The notes under the pieces are model-generated. The model made no database searches, was not told the origin of the DNA, and saw nothing but the letters and a program-made list of their open reading frames with translations. Below, piece by piece: positions 17,494-25,155 of a DNA stretch of 64,000 nt; position 1 is the stretch's first letter, and each line of letters starts with the position of its first letter. This stretch comes from Streptomyces sp. WM4235 (GTDB lineage: Bacteria; Actinomycetota; Actinomycetes; Streptomycetales; Streptomycetaceae), in the NCBI RefSeq assembly GCF_001279725.1, contig NZ_LGDE01000458.1:105276-169275 (forward strand). Reading direction: 5' to 3'. The translations under genes were made by a program, and so were the position numbers.

Positions 17494-18444
17494 GTGAATC
17501 GTCATCGCACGGCCTTATCGGTTCTGTTGGCCGCGGGTGCCCTGCTGGCCGGCGCCCTGACCGCCGCCACCCCGTCGGTCGCCGCCGACGCCCCCGTCTC
17601 GTTCCGACAGCAACACAGCCAGGGCTTCTGGACGGCCGAGCGCATGCGGTCCGCGGCCCCGCTGGACGTCACGGCGGCGCCGGGGACCATCCGTAAGGCG
17701 CCCTCCCCGGCGGACCGACCCACCCGGGTGGCCGCCACGACCGCTCCCGCCTCACCCACCGCGTTCCCGCAGGCGGGTGGCGCGTGGACGGGCGGCGGGG
17801 CGGTGGTGAAGACGTCCGGGCGGGTGTTCTTCACCATGGGCGACCGGACGGCGTCCTGCTCCGGCGACTCGATCACCAGCGCGAACGGAAGCACCGTCAT
17901 CACCGCCGGGCACTGCGTGAAGTACCAGGGCGCCTGGCACACCAACTGGGTCTTCGTCCCGGCGTACGACAACGGCAGCGCGCCCTTCGGCCAGTGGTCG
18001 GCCACGCGCACCTTCGCCACCGCGCAGTGGGCGGCGAGCGAGGACATGAACATGGACGTCGGCCTCGCCGTGGTCGCCCCGCTGAACGGCCAGAAGCTCA
18101 GTCAGGTCGTCGGGGCCCAGGGAATCCTGTTCAACGGGGGCTACAACAAGAAGATGTACTCCTTCGGCTTCCCCGCCGCGGCGCCGTACGACGGCACCAA
18201 GCTCGTCTACTGCAGCGGCAACAGCAGCAAGGACTTCCTGCTCACCAAGGACCACGGGCTGGGCTGCAACATGACCGGTGGCTCCAGCGGCGGCCCCTGG
18301 CTCCAGGACTTCAACGAGGCGACCGGACTCGGCACCCAGGTCTCGGTGAACAGCTTCGGATACGTCTTCCTGCCGAACCGGATGTTCGGCCCGTACTTCG
18401 GCAATGAGGCCAAAGCGGCGTACGACCAGGCACAAACGGCCTGA
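17494..18444 (+). CDS. Secreted trypsin-like serine protease
   Basis: The start is GTG 17494 with GAAGGAG seven bases upstream, giving 316 residues. A signal peptide (about 1-34, ending SVAADA) is followed by a propeptide-like segment to about residue 95. A chymotrypsin-fold domain follows with His140 (ITAGHC), Asp188 (NMDVGLAV) and Ser265 (GGSSGGPW). Three Cys pairs are plausible. It resembles glutamyl-endopeptidase/V8-type peptidases of streptomycetes. It is monocistronic, and tRNA-Ser follows. Confidence 0.92.
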   Translation: MNRHRTALSVLLAAGALLAGALTAATPSVAADAPVSFRQQHSQGFWTAERMRSAAPLDVTAAPGTIRKAPSPADRPTRVAATTAPASPTAFPQAGGAWTGGGAVVKTSGRVFFTMGDRTASCSGDSITSANGSTVITAGHCVKYQGAWHTNWVFVPAYDNGSAPFGQWSATRTFATAQWAASEDMNMDVGLAVVAPLNGQKLSQVVGAQGILFNGGYNKKMYSFGFPAAAPYDGTKLVYCSGNSSKDFLLTKDHGLGCNMTGGSSGGPWLQDFNEATGLGTQVSVNSFGYVFLPNRMFGPYFGNEAKAAYDQAQTA

Positions 18445-18488
18445 CCAGCCCCCGCACACCCCCACCGCCCGGTACTCTGTACCGGCCA

Positions 18489-18575
18489 GGTGGGTTGCCC
18501 GAGCGGCCTAAGGGAACGGTCTTGAAAACCGTCGTGGCAGCGATGTCACCGTGGGTTCAAATCCCACACCCACCG
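18489..18575 (+). tRNA. tRNA-Ser (anticodon UGA)
   Basis: 87 nt class II tRNA. The acceptor stem GGTGGGT pairs with ACCCACC, discriminator G. The anticodon arm ACGGT-CTTGAAA-ACCGT has TGA at 18523-18525. A long variable arm is present and the T-arm is GTGGG-TTCAAAT-CCCAC. CCA is not encoded. Confidence 0.97.
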
Positions 18576-18601
18576 CACCGGGTCAGACGATGTGCTGATC
18601 A

Positions 18602-18633
18602 GAAGGGGCGTCCCGCGTCAGGGGCGCCCCTTC
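18602..18633 (+). terminator. Terminator of tRNA-Ser(UGA)
   Basis: A stem of 13 pairs (GAAGGGGCGTCCC with one G-T wobble) and a 6-base loop, 26 bases after the tRNA. Confidence 0.75.
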
Positions 18634-18644
18634 GTCATGCGTGC

Positions 18645-18890
18645 GAGGAACGAGCGGTCGGCGGTTCGTCCAGCAGGCGCGGCACCTCCCACCTCTCACC
18701 CGCATAGGTGTCGGCGAGGATCTTTTTCTGCTGCTTGATGTCGTGGCGGTCGAACCTCAAGGTTCGGAGGCGAAGAGAACATGGCCTTCGCCCCGGTGTC
18801 CTTGGCCGTGCTGTACGTCGGTCCGGTGGGCCGGGATGGTGTCCAGTCCACCAGGCGTTTCGCGGCCTCCGGCGGGCGATTTAGGCCTTC
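18645..18890 (-). pseudogene. Relic of an FAD-dependent monooxygenase
   Basis: The minus strand encodes pieces in different frames that join into one recognisable stretch: YSTAKDTGAKAM, then VLFASEP, then RFDRHDIKQQKKILADTYAG followed by ERWEVPRLLDE. This resembles the middle part of PHBH-fold FAD monooxygenases. At least two frameshifts (near 18752-18756 and 18780) and a stop at 18645 break it. FAD and NAD(P)H motifs are missing on both sides, so only about 80 codons survive. The family assignment is by eye. Confidence 0.5.
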
Positions 18891-19007
18891 TGAGTGGTGT
18901 TTGTCGGAAGATCGGCGCGCGTGATGGAGGCGTTCCGGTTGCGCACACATCATGGCGAATGTATTCAGATCGGCCCTTCGGAACATCGCGAAATGAGGCA
19001 ACCCGTC

Positions 19008-19436
19008 ATGGCAAACCGCACCAGCGTCACGTCCATCTGGACCGCCGTCCTCGCCGCACTCGTGGCACTCCTCGCCGCCATCGGCCTCGGCGCCAAGGTG
19101 GCCCCGGCCGCCTCCGCCACCGCTTCCGCTCCGGTGGTTCCGACCACCACCGTGCGTCGGCCGGCCGTGATGGCCCGGCGGACGTGGCGGGCGATGATGC
19201 GGGGAGGTTCGCTCCCGCCCACCATCAAGCAGCGGATCCGGGCCGAGGCCCACGGCAAGACCCCGTCCGTTCGTCGCTCGACCACTGCCCTCGCCGCCGG
19301 GAACGCCGGTACCGCTGTCAGCCCGGTCGACGGTGCCACCCCGCTCGCACCGCTCGCCCCTGCCGCGTCTGTCACCGCGGTCGCCCCCGCCACCTCGGCC
19401 GGAATCGCCGCACGAGGCATGGCGCTCGCCGCGTAG
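19008..19436 (+). CDS. Small Ala-rich protein with N-terminal hydrophobic helix, unknown
   Basis: The start is ATG 19008 (MANRTSVTSIW), 142 residues. One hydrophobic segment (about 9-28) may be a signal or anchor. It is followed by an Ala/Thr/Val-rich region, a basic central segment (RRTWRAMMRGGSLPPTIKQR) and an Ala-rich tail. Upstream in-frame starts lack a ribosome site. It resembles small Streptomyces-specific membrane proteins of unknown role. It lies between a gene relic and a repeat tract. Confidence 0.6.
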   Translation: MANRTSVTSIWTAVLAALVALLAAIGLGAKVAPAASATASAPVVPTTTVRRPAVMARRTWRAMMRGGSLPPTIKQRIRAEAHGKTPSVRRSTTALAAGNAGTAVSPVDGATPLAPLAPAASVTAVAPATSAGIAARGMALAA

Positions 19437-19596
19437 TACCCGCCGGGTCATACACGTGCTCGCGCAATCGCCTGGCCCTGGTAGGGGCCGTGGGCATCGT
19501 GGGTACGGAGCGGCACCGCCCGGACGGGCAGGCGTACGCGCCTACGCCGGGCAGATGGATCAGCAGAGCGGTAGAGCACCGGAGCGGTAAGCGATA

Positions 19597-19684
19597 CAGC
19601 CGTAGAGCAGTACAGACGCAGAGCCGCAGAGCAGTACAGCCGTAGAGCAGTACAGCCGTAGAGCAGTACAGCCGCAGAGCGGTA
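19597..19684. repeat. 16-nt tandem repeat, five copies
   Basis: Unit CAGCCGTAGAGCAGTA. Copies 1, 3 and 4 are identical. Copy 2 (19613-19636) carries an 8-base internal duplication, and copy 5 has two changes. The tract fades into related sequence on the right. Confidence 0.85.
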
Positions 19685-19999
19685 CGGCACGGCGGTCAGG
19701 CAGTAAGGCGACACGGCAGCAAGGCGTTACGGCAGGACGGCGGTACGGCAGCGCGGCCATTCGGCGAGACGCCGAGGGGCCAGGGTTGGCAGTCCGTGAA
19801 GCCGGCAGTACGAACGAGCGTCGCCGAGGCAGTCCGGCGGCAGCGAGCCAACGTCGCATGGCGGCGGAGCGGTACGGCGAGTACGGCACCGATGTCAGGA
19901 GACGGGCAAGGCAGCGCGGCCACGAGGCCGAGCGGCAGGACGCGCCACACGGCGTACGACGGAGACGCCCGACAGGGCGAGCCACCAGGCAACGGCAAG

Positions 20000-20105
20000 A
20001 AGAGCGACGAGCCGAACGGCAAGACAAGCGACGAGCCGAACGAACAAGACAAGCGACGCGACGAACGACAAGGCAGACGGCAAGACGAACGTAAAGACAA
20101 GAGAC
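20000..20105. repeat. Purine-rich imperfect repeat
   Basis: The segment GCGACGAGCCGAACG recurs (about 20003 and 20028), followed by further GACAAGCGACG-like units. One frame would encode a Lys/Arg/Asp/Glu-rich peptide, with no sign of selection. Confidence 0.55.
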
Positions 20106-20200
20106 ACGACGACCGCCGAGATGACGGTGCGACGGAACGTTCACGCGGTGGCGCAAGGCGCTGCCGGCGCGACAGCACCCGGCGCGGTGGTACGACGGGA

Positions 20201-20227
20201 GCACGTGGAGCACGTGGAGCACGTGGA
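20201..20227. repeat. 9-nt tandem repeat, three copies
   Basis: Three perfect copies of GCACGTGGA in tandem, with a further partial copy. Confidence 0.8.
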
Positions 20228-20695
20228 GTGGTAGGCGCTTGAGCCCGGTCGTCACGCGACCGCGGATCGCGCCACGGCGTGCCCCGGAGCGGGGCATGGA
20301 CGGTTCACTCCGGCGGGCGCCGGGGGCGTGCAAGGGGCGCGGAGCTTGTCGCCGCAAGGGGACGCAGGGTCGCAGGCCCGGGAGACGGTGGGGTTCCCGG
20401 AGGACGCGGTCCCTTTTTGGCATGTCCGGGGTGCGGTGGTTTGGCGGAACGATTCCGCACTGATGTCGCAGGGGTTTCGACGCGTGGGGAGCCGCTGACC
20501 TGGGGCGGGCGGGGCGTGAATGGGGTTTATCCGATGTTGCTCATGCTTGCGGGGGAATCAGCGGCTCCGGGGTGGTTCGCCGGGGATTCGGTGGGCAACT
20601 CTGAGGTCGCGACGTCGTCACCACACGTTATGACCGGGTCGGTCGGCCAACTGCCCTGGTGAGAAGTCCACTTCGGTTTTCTGGAGGATAAAGAC

Positions 20696-20980
20696 ATGGC
20701 AAGCATTCGCACCGCCCGCGTCATCGCCGCTGCCGCCGCTCTCCCGCTCGCCGTCGCCCTGTTCGGAGGTGTGGCCACGGCTGACGACGGCTCGTTCGCG
20801 AGCATCGTCGGCAGTGGCGTGGGTGGCAACAACAACGGGAACTCCTCCACCTCGCAGCAGGTGGCCACCGGTTCCGGCGCGTCCAACCAGAACAGCACCG
20901 CGCAGGTCAACGGGTCGGCCTTCACCGCGATCGAGCAGCACAACGCGAACCTTGCGGTCAACTTCTTCCCCTTGTTCTGA
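20696..20980 (+). CDS. Small secreted Asn/Gln/Ser-rich protein
   Basis: 94 residues with a clear ribosome site (GGAGGA, 12 bases upstream). The signal peptide (about 1-29) ends ATADD. The mature part is about 65 residues of Gly/Asn/Ser/Gln with no Cys (GNNNGNSSTSQQ, SNQNSTAQVNGS) and ends in a hydrophobic NFFPLF. The pattern resembles curlin-type or other amyloid-prone surface proteins, but it lacks the chaplin Cys pair and is shorter than rodlins. A surface role is inference. Confidence 0.75.
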   Translation: MASIRTARVIAAAAALPLAVALFGGVATADDGSFASIVGSGVGGNNNGNSSTSQQVATGSGASNQNSTAQVNGSAFTAIEQHNANLAVNFFPLF

Positions 20981-21157
20981 TCCTTCCGAAGGCGGCCTGA
21001 GCCGCGATGAGCGGTGAGGGCGTCTGTGTGACCGGACCGGCTGGGGTCCGGTAGCGCAGGCGCCCTCGGGCGTTTCCCTGCCCCGGGCGCCGGGTGCGCG
21101 TGCTCCTGCCGCGATGGGACGTGCCCGCCCTCGCTTCGACGGGGGCCTCGGTGAACC

Positions 21158-21190
21158 TTGACATCCACACCAGATCTGACGGACAGTCAG
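21158..21190 (+). promoter_or_regulatory. Candidate promoter and operator of the igr-like operon
   Basis: TTGACA at 21158-21163 fits a -35 box. The perfect inverted repeat CTGAC-GGACA-GTCAG (21176-21190) lies where the -10 region would be, 37-51 bases before the GTG at 21227. This is a plausible TetR-type (KstR-like) repressor site. The regulator is not in the window. Confidence 0.45.
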
Positions 21191-21226
21191 GTTTCGTCGT
21201 TGATGTGATGCCGGGAGGCCTGCGCC

Positions 21227-22552
21227 GTGCACCTCGCCCCGACCGAAGGACAGTTGAGGCTTCGCGCCGAACTGAGGGAGTACTTCGGGAACCTGATGCC
21301 GGACGGACTTCCCGAGGATCCGGTCGCGCAACGCGCCCTGTTGCGCCGGATAGGCGCCGACGGGCTGCTCGGACTCGGCTGGCCCGTCGAGTACGGAGGC
21401 CAAGGCAGGGGCGCGGCCGAGCAGTTCGTCTTCTTCGACGAGGCCTACCGGGCCGGCGCCCCCGTCTCCATGGTCACGCTCAACACCGTCGGCCCGACCC
21501 TGATGAAGTACGGGACCCGGCAACAGAAGGACTACTTCCTCCCCCGGATCCTCGCCGGGGAGATCGTCTTTGCCATCGGCTACTCCGAGCCCGAAGCCGG
21601 CACCGACCTCGCCTCGCTCCGTACCCGCGCCGTACGCGCCACCCGCGCCGTACGCGATGCCGACGCCACGCACGACGGCAGCGACACCCGCGACGAAGGC
21701 ACCGACCGAGCCGACCAAGGCGACCGAGCCAACCAGGCCAACCCGGCCAACCAGGCCAACCAGGCCGACCGAGCCAACCGGGCCGACCGGGCCGACCAAG
21801 TCGACCAAGACACCGACGCCGACTGGATCATCGACGGTCAGAAGATCTTCACGTCCAACGCCCAGAACGCCGACTGGATCTGGCTCGCCTGTCGCACCGA
21901 CCCCGAGGCCCCCAAGCACAAGGGCATCTCCATCATCCTGGTCCCCACCGACGCCCCCGGCTTCGCCTGGACCCCCATCGACACCGTCGGTGGCCTCACC
22001 ACGACGGCCACCTACTACGACTCCATCCGCGTCCCCGCCGGCAACCTGGTCGGCCCCGAGCACGGCGGTTGGGGCCTGATCACGAACCAGCTCAATCACG
22101 AACGCGTGGCCCTGGCCGCCATCGGCATGCAGGCGGAGGACTTCTACGACCACGCTCTCGCGCATGCGAGGACCCCCGACCCGGTCACCGGCGAACGCCC
22201 CGCCGACCGTCCCTGGGTGCGGGCCCGGCTCGCCGAGGCGCATGCCCGACTGGCCGCCGTACGCCTTCTCAACTGGCGCCTGGTCCAGGACGTGGGCAGC
22301 GGAGACCTGGCTCCGGGCGACGCGAGCGGGGTGAAGTTCCTCGGTACCGAGTCCACCGTCGAGGTGTACCGGATGTGCCAGGAGGTCGTCGGCGAGGAGG
22401 CGCTGATCCGGGGGCCTTCGGCCTTCGCGGGGGGCGAGCTGGAGCGGCTGAACCGGGCCGCCCAGATCAACACCTTCGGCGGCGGGGTCAGCGAGGTCCA
22501 GCGGGAGATCGTCGCCATGATGCGGCTCGGCATGAAGGGAAGGAAGCGATGA
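21227..22552 (+). CDS. Acyl-CoA dehydrogenase, FadE29/ChsE2-like subunit
   Basis: 441 residues from GTG 21227 (VHLAPTEGQLRLRAELREYF). The ACAD fold is complete: GYSEPEAGTDLASLRTRA (FAD/substrate region), DGQKIFTSNAQNADWIW and QEVVGEEALIRG. About 55 extra low-complexity residues (Asp/Ala/Asn/Gln/Arg, encoded at about 21640-21825) are inserted in the beta-domain loop before DWIIDGQ, making it longer than the usual 385-390. It is the first gene of a five-gene operon. The partner ACAD two genes downstream suggests a heteromeric enzyme as in steroid side-chain oxidation. Confidence 0.9.
   Translation: MHLAPTEGQLRLRAELREYFGNLMPDGLPEDPVAQRALLRRIGADGLLGLGWPVEYGGQGRGAAEQFVFFDEAYRAGAPVSMVTLNTVGPTLMKYGTRQQKDYFLPRILAGEIVFAIGYSEPEAGTDLASLRTRAVRATRAVRDADATHDGSDTRDEGTDRADQGDRANQANPANQANQADRANRADRADQVDQDTDADWIIDGQKIFTSNAQNADWIWLACRTDPEAPKHKGISIILVPTDAPGFAWTPIDTVGGLTTTATYYDSIRVPAGNLVGPEHGGWGLITNQLNHERVALAAIGMQAEDFYDHALAHARTPDPVTGERPADRPWVRARLAEAHARLAAVRLLNWRLVQDVGSGDLAPGDASGVKFLGTESTVEVYRMCQEVVGEEALIRGPSAFAGGELERLNRAAQINTFGGGVSEVQREIVAMMRLGMKGRKR
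21700..21810. repeat. In-frame GCCAACCAG/GCCGACCGA-type repeat tract inside an acyl-CoA dehydrogenase gene
   Basis: A run of related 9-base units (for example GCCAACCAG and GCCGACCGA) encodes alternating Ala-Asn-Gln and Ala-Asp-Arg triplets. The tract is in frame and is the core of the insertion in the 21227-22552 gene. Confidence 0.8.
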
Positions 22553-23703
22553 CGGCCGAAGCAGCCGGGATACCCGAAGCAGCCGACGGAGCCGACACAC
22601 CCGAAGCACCCGAGAAAGCAGAAGCCCCCGAAGCACCCGAGAAAGCCGACACACCCGAAGCGCCCGGCACACCCGAACCCCCCGAAGGGGCGGTGGACAC
22701 CCTCCCGCACACCTCGACACGGGCAGCGGCGGCGGACGCGGCGGCGGCGGAAGACCGGTTCCACGCCCGGCTGACGGCCTTCGAGGGGAAGCCCGCCGCC
22801 ACCGGGGGGCGGGCGAAGGACGCGGTCAACGAGCCGATGATCCGTCACTGGTGCGAGGCGATGGGGGACACCAATCCCGCCTACACCGGCCCGGACGCCA
22901 TCGCCCCGCCCACCATGCTTCAGGCCTGGACGATGGGCGGGCTCTCCGGGCACACCGACCGTTCCTCCGCCTACGACGAGCTCCTCCTGCTCCTCGACGG
23001 CGCGGGCTGCACTTCCGTGGTGGCGACCGACTGCGAGCAGGAGTACCTCCGTGCGCTGCGCCCCGGCGACCTGGTCACCTTCGACGCCGTCATCGAGTCG
23101 GTGTCGGCGCGCAAGACGACCAAGTTGGGTGCGGGGTACTTCGTGACGACCCGGATGGACGTCCACGCGAACGGCGAACTCGCCGGGACCCATCGTTTCC
23201 GCATCCTCAAGTACGCGCCCGCCGCGAACCGGTCCCGGCAGCCGAAGCAATCCACTCGGCCGAGCCGGGAAGGCCACTTCACCCAACCCGCCCCGTCCCC
23301 GCGCCCGGCCCGCCCCCGCCCCGTGATCAACCGCGACAACCAGGGCTTCTGGGACGGCGTCCGCGATCACACCCTGCTGATCCAGCGCTGTACGGCCTGC
23401 TCGACCCTCCGCTTCCCCTGGCTCCCCGGCTGCAACGCCTGCGCCTCCCCCGACTGGGACACCGTCGCGGCGAGCGGCGCCGGCACGGTCTTCTCGTACG
23501 TGGTCATGCACCATCCGCCGTTCCCGGCCTTCGACCCCCCGTACGCGGTCGCGCTCGTAGAACTCGCCGAGGGGGTCCGGATGATCAGCAACATCACCGG
23601 CGTCCCGTACGACAAGGTCCGCATCGGCCTGCCCGTCCGACTGGAGTTCCTGCGCGTCGACGACACGCTCGAACTCCCCGTCTTCCGGGCGGAGGCGGGC
23701 TGA
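22549..23703 (+). CDS. MaoC-like hydratase fused to zinc-ribbon/OB-fold domain (ChsH2-like)
   Basis: 384 residues from ATG 22549, overlapping the previous stop (ATGA). A low-complexity Pro/Glu/Ala N-terminus (about 1-50, repeats of PEAPEKA) precedes a hot-dog MaoC-like domain (about 70-225). A DUF35-type domain (about 265-384) follows, with a four-Cys zinc ribbon (two CxxC pairs around residues 282-300) and an OB fold. This is the layout of ChsH2, which pairs with ChsH1 as an enoyl-CoA hydratase and docks the Ltp2 aldolase through its DUF35 domain. All three partners are in this operon. Confidence 0.9.
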   Translation: MTAEAAGIPEAADGADTPEAPEKAEAPEAPEKADTPEAPGTPEPPEGAVDTLPHTSTRAAAADAAAAEDRFHARLTAFEGKPAATGGRAKDAVNEPMIRHWCEAMGDTNPAYTGPDAIAPPTMLQAWTMGGLSGHTDRSSAYDELLLLLDGAGCTSVVATDCEQEYLRALRPGDLVTFDAVIESVSARKTTKLGAGYFVTTRMDVHANGELAGTHRFRILKYAPAANRSRQPKQSTRPSREGHFTQPAPSPRPARPRPVINRDNQGFWDGVRDHTLLIQRCTACSTLRFPWLPGCNACASPDWDTVAASGAGTVFSYVVMHHPPFPAFDPPYAVALVELAEGVRMISNITGVPYDKVRIGLPVRLEFLRVDDTLELPVFRAEAG

Positions 23704-23704
23704 C

Positions 23705-24769
23705 ATGGACTTCCACCCCACCGAGGAGCAGTCCGCCGCGGCCGATCTCGCCGCACGGATCTTCCGGGACCTCGCCACCCACGAACGCCTCGCCGCCGCC
23801 GGCACCGGCAGCGACGCCGAGCTCTGGAAGGCCCTGACCGCGGCCGGACTGATCGCCGCCGTCGAGGAGGTCGGTCTGCTGGGTCTGGTGCTGCTGCTGG
23901 AGGAGCAGGGTCGTACCACCGCGCAGGTTCCGTACGCCGCCACCTGTGCGTACGGAGTCCTCCCCGTGGCCCACCACGGCAGCCCCGCGCAACGTGCCCG
24001 CCTGCTGCCCGCCCTGGGCACCGGCGAGGCGGTGGCCACCGGCGCCTTCCCGGCGCGCGGCCGGATCACCGCCGACCCGGACGGCCGGCTCACCGGCACC
24101 GTGCCGGCCGTGCCCTGGCTGCGCGATGCCACGCACATCCTGGTGCCGGACACGGACGGGGCGCTGTGGTTCGTGACGACGGACGCGCCCGGCGTGCGGA
24201 TCTCGCCGGTGGAGACGACCGCGCCCTGGGCGGCCGGCGCGTTGACCCTGGCCGGGGCCGAGGGTGAACGGCTGGGCGGTCCGCGGGCCCACGACGAGGT
24301 GCTGTCCGCCGCCCGCACCGCCTTCGCGGGCCTCCAGGCGGGCGTCTGCGCCGGTTCGTTGGCACGCGCGGTGGAGTACACCTCCACCCGCGAACAGTTC
24401 GGCCGGCCGCTCTCCACCAACCAGGGGGTCATGCTGCGCGCGGCGGACGCGTACATGGACACCGAGGCGATCCGCGTCACGGCGTACGAGGCGGCATGGC
24501 GGATCGACACGGGCCTGCCGGCGCGCGAGCACACGCTCACGGCAGCCTGGTGGGCCTCGGAGGCGGGCAAGCGGGTCGTTCACGCGGGCCAGCACCTGCA
24601 CGGCGGCATGGGCGCCGACCTGGACCATCCCGTACACCGGCACTTCCTGTGGGGACGCCAACTGGACGCGTACCTGGGCTGCGGCAGTGAACTGCTCGCC
24701 GAGCTGGGCGCGCTCGTTTCGGACCCGGTGCCGGCCGGCGCCGCGATACCCGAGGGGGAAGACGCATGA
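23705..24769 (+). CDS. Acyl-CoA dehydrogenase, FadE28/ChsE1-like subunit
   Basis: 354 residues (MDFHPTEEQSAAADLAARIF), starting two bases after the previous stop. The short ACAD fold is complete, with STREQFGRPLSTNQGVMLRA and the C-terminal HGGMGADLDHPVHR segment. Its length and sequence match the smaller subunit of the alpha2beta2 steroid acyl-CoA dehydrogenases. It presumably combines with the 21227-22552 product. The stop overlaps the next start by four bases. Confidence 0.9.
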   Translation: MDFHPTEEQSAAADLAARIFRDLATHERLAAAGTGSDAELWKALTAAGLIAAVEEVGLLGLVLLLEEQGRTTAQVPYAATCAYGVLPVAHHGSPAQRARLLPALGTGEAVATGAFPARGRITADPDGRLTGTVPAVPWLRDATHILVPDTDGALWFVTTDAPGVRISPVETTAPWAAGALTLAGAEGERLGGPRAHDEVLSAARTAFAGLQAGVCAGSLARAVEYTSTREQFGRPLSTNQGVMLRAADAYMDTEAIRVTAYEAAWRIDTGLPAREHTLTAAWWASEAGKRVVHAGQHLHGGMGADLDHPVHRHFLWGRQLDAYLGCGSELLAELGALVSDPVPAGAAIPEGEDA

Positions 24770-25155
24770 ACGTCGGCGACACGCTGCCGCCGCTGGAGAT
24801 CCCGGTCACCCGCACGCTGATCGTCGCGGGTGCCATCGCCTCCCGTGACTACCAGGACGTGCACCACGACGCGGAGCTCGCACGCGAGAAGGGCTCCCCG
24901 GACATCTTCATGAACATCCTGACGACCAACGGCCTGGTCGGCCGGTACGTCACCGACCACCTCGGGCCGTCCGCGGTGCTGCGCAAGGTGGCCATCCGCC
25001 TCGGCGCCCCCAACCATCCCGGCGACACCATGACCCTCACCGCGACCGTCGTCGCCCGCGACGGGAACACCGCGGAGATCCGCGTCGTGGGCGCCAACGG
25101 TGTCGGCCTGCACGTCACGGGCACCGTCACCGTCACCCTGGGGGACACGGCATGA
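24766..25155 (+). CDS. MaoC-family enoyl-CoA hydratase subunit (ChsH1-like)
   Basis: 129 residues forming a single hot-dog domain. The hydratase motif is present: SRDYQDVHHD contains the Asp/His catalytic pair. ChsH1 forms a heterodimer with ChsH2, whose candidate is encoded two genes upstream. The start and stop each overlap their neighbours by four bases (ATGA), showing tight translational coupling. Confidence 0.9.
   Translation: MNVGDTLPPLEIPVTRTLIVAGAIASRDYQDVHHDAELAREKGSPDIFMNILTTNGLVGRYVTDHLGPSAVLRKVAIRLGAPNHPGDTMTLTATVVARDGNTAEIRVVGANGVGLHVTGTVTVTLGDTA

Larger units (their letters stand above)
19437..20680. other. Repeat-rich stretch without a convincing gene
   Basis: About 1.24 kb. 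Open frames exist on both strands but have low-complexity, Arg/Ser-rich products with no domain and no good ribosome sites. It contains a 16-nt tandem repeat (19597-19684), a purine-rich repeated segment (about 20000-20105) and a 9-nt triplet repeat (20201-20227). Base composition is less G-rich than the neighbours. Confidence 0.6.

Noticed and set aside
19597..19684. Possible CRISPR array
   Set aside because: The units are 16 nt and directly adjacent, with no unique spacers and no cas genes. It is a simple tandem repeat.
19560..20423. 287-codon minus-strand and overlapping plus-strand frames in the repeat region
   Set aside because: The products are low-complexity Arg/Ser/Cys-rich, there are no ribosome sites, and they arise from the repeats.
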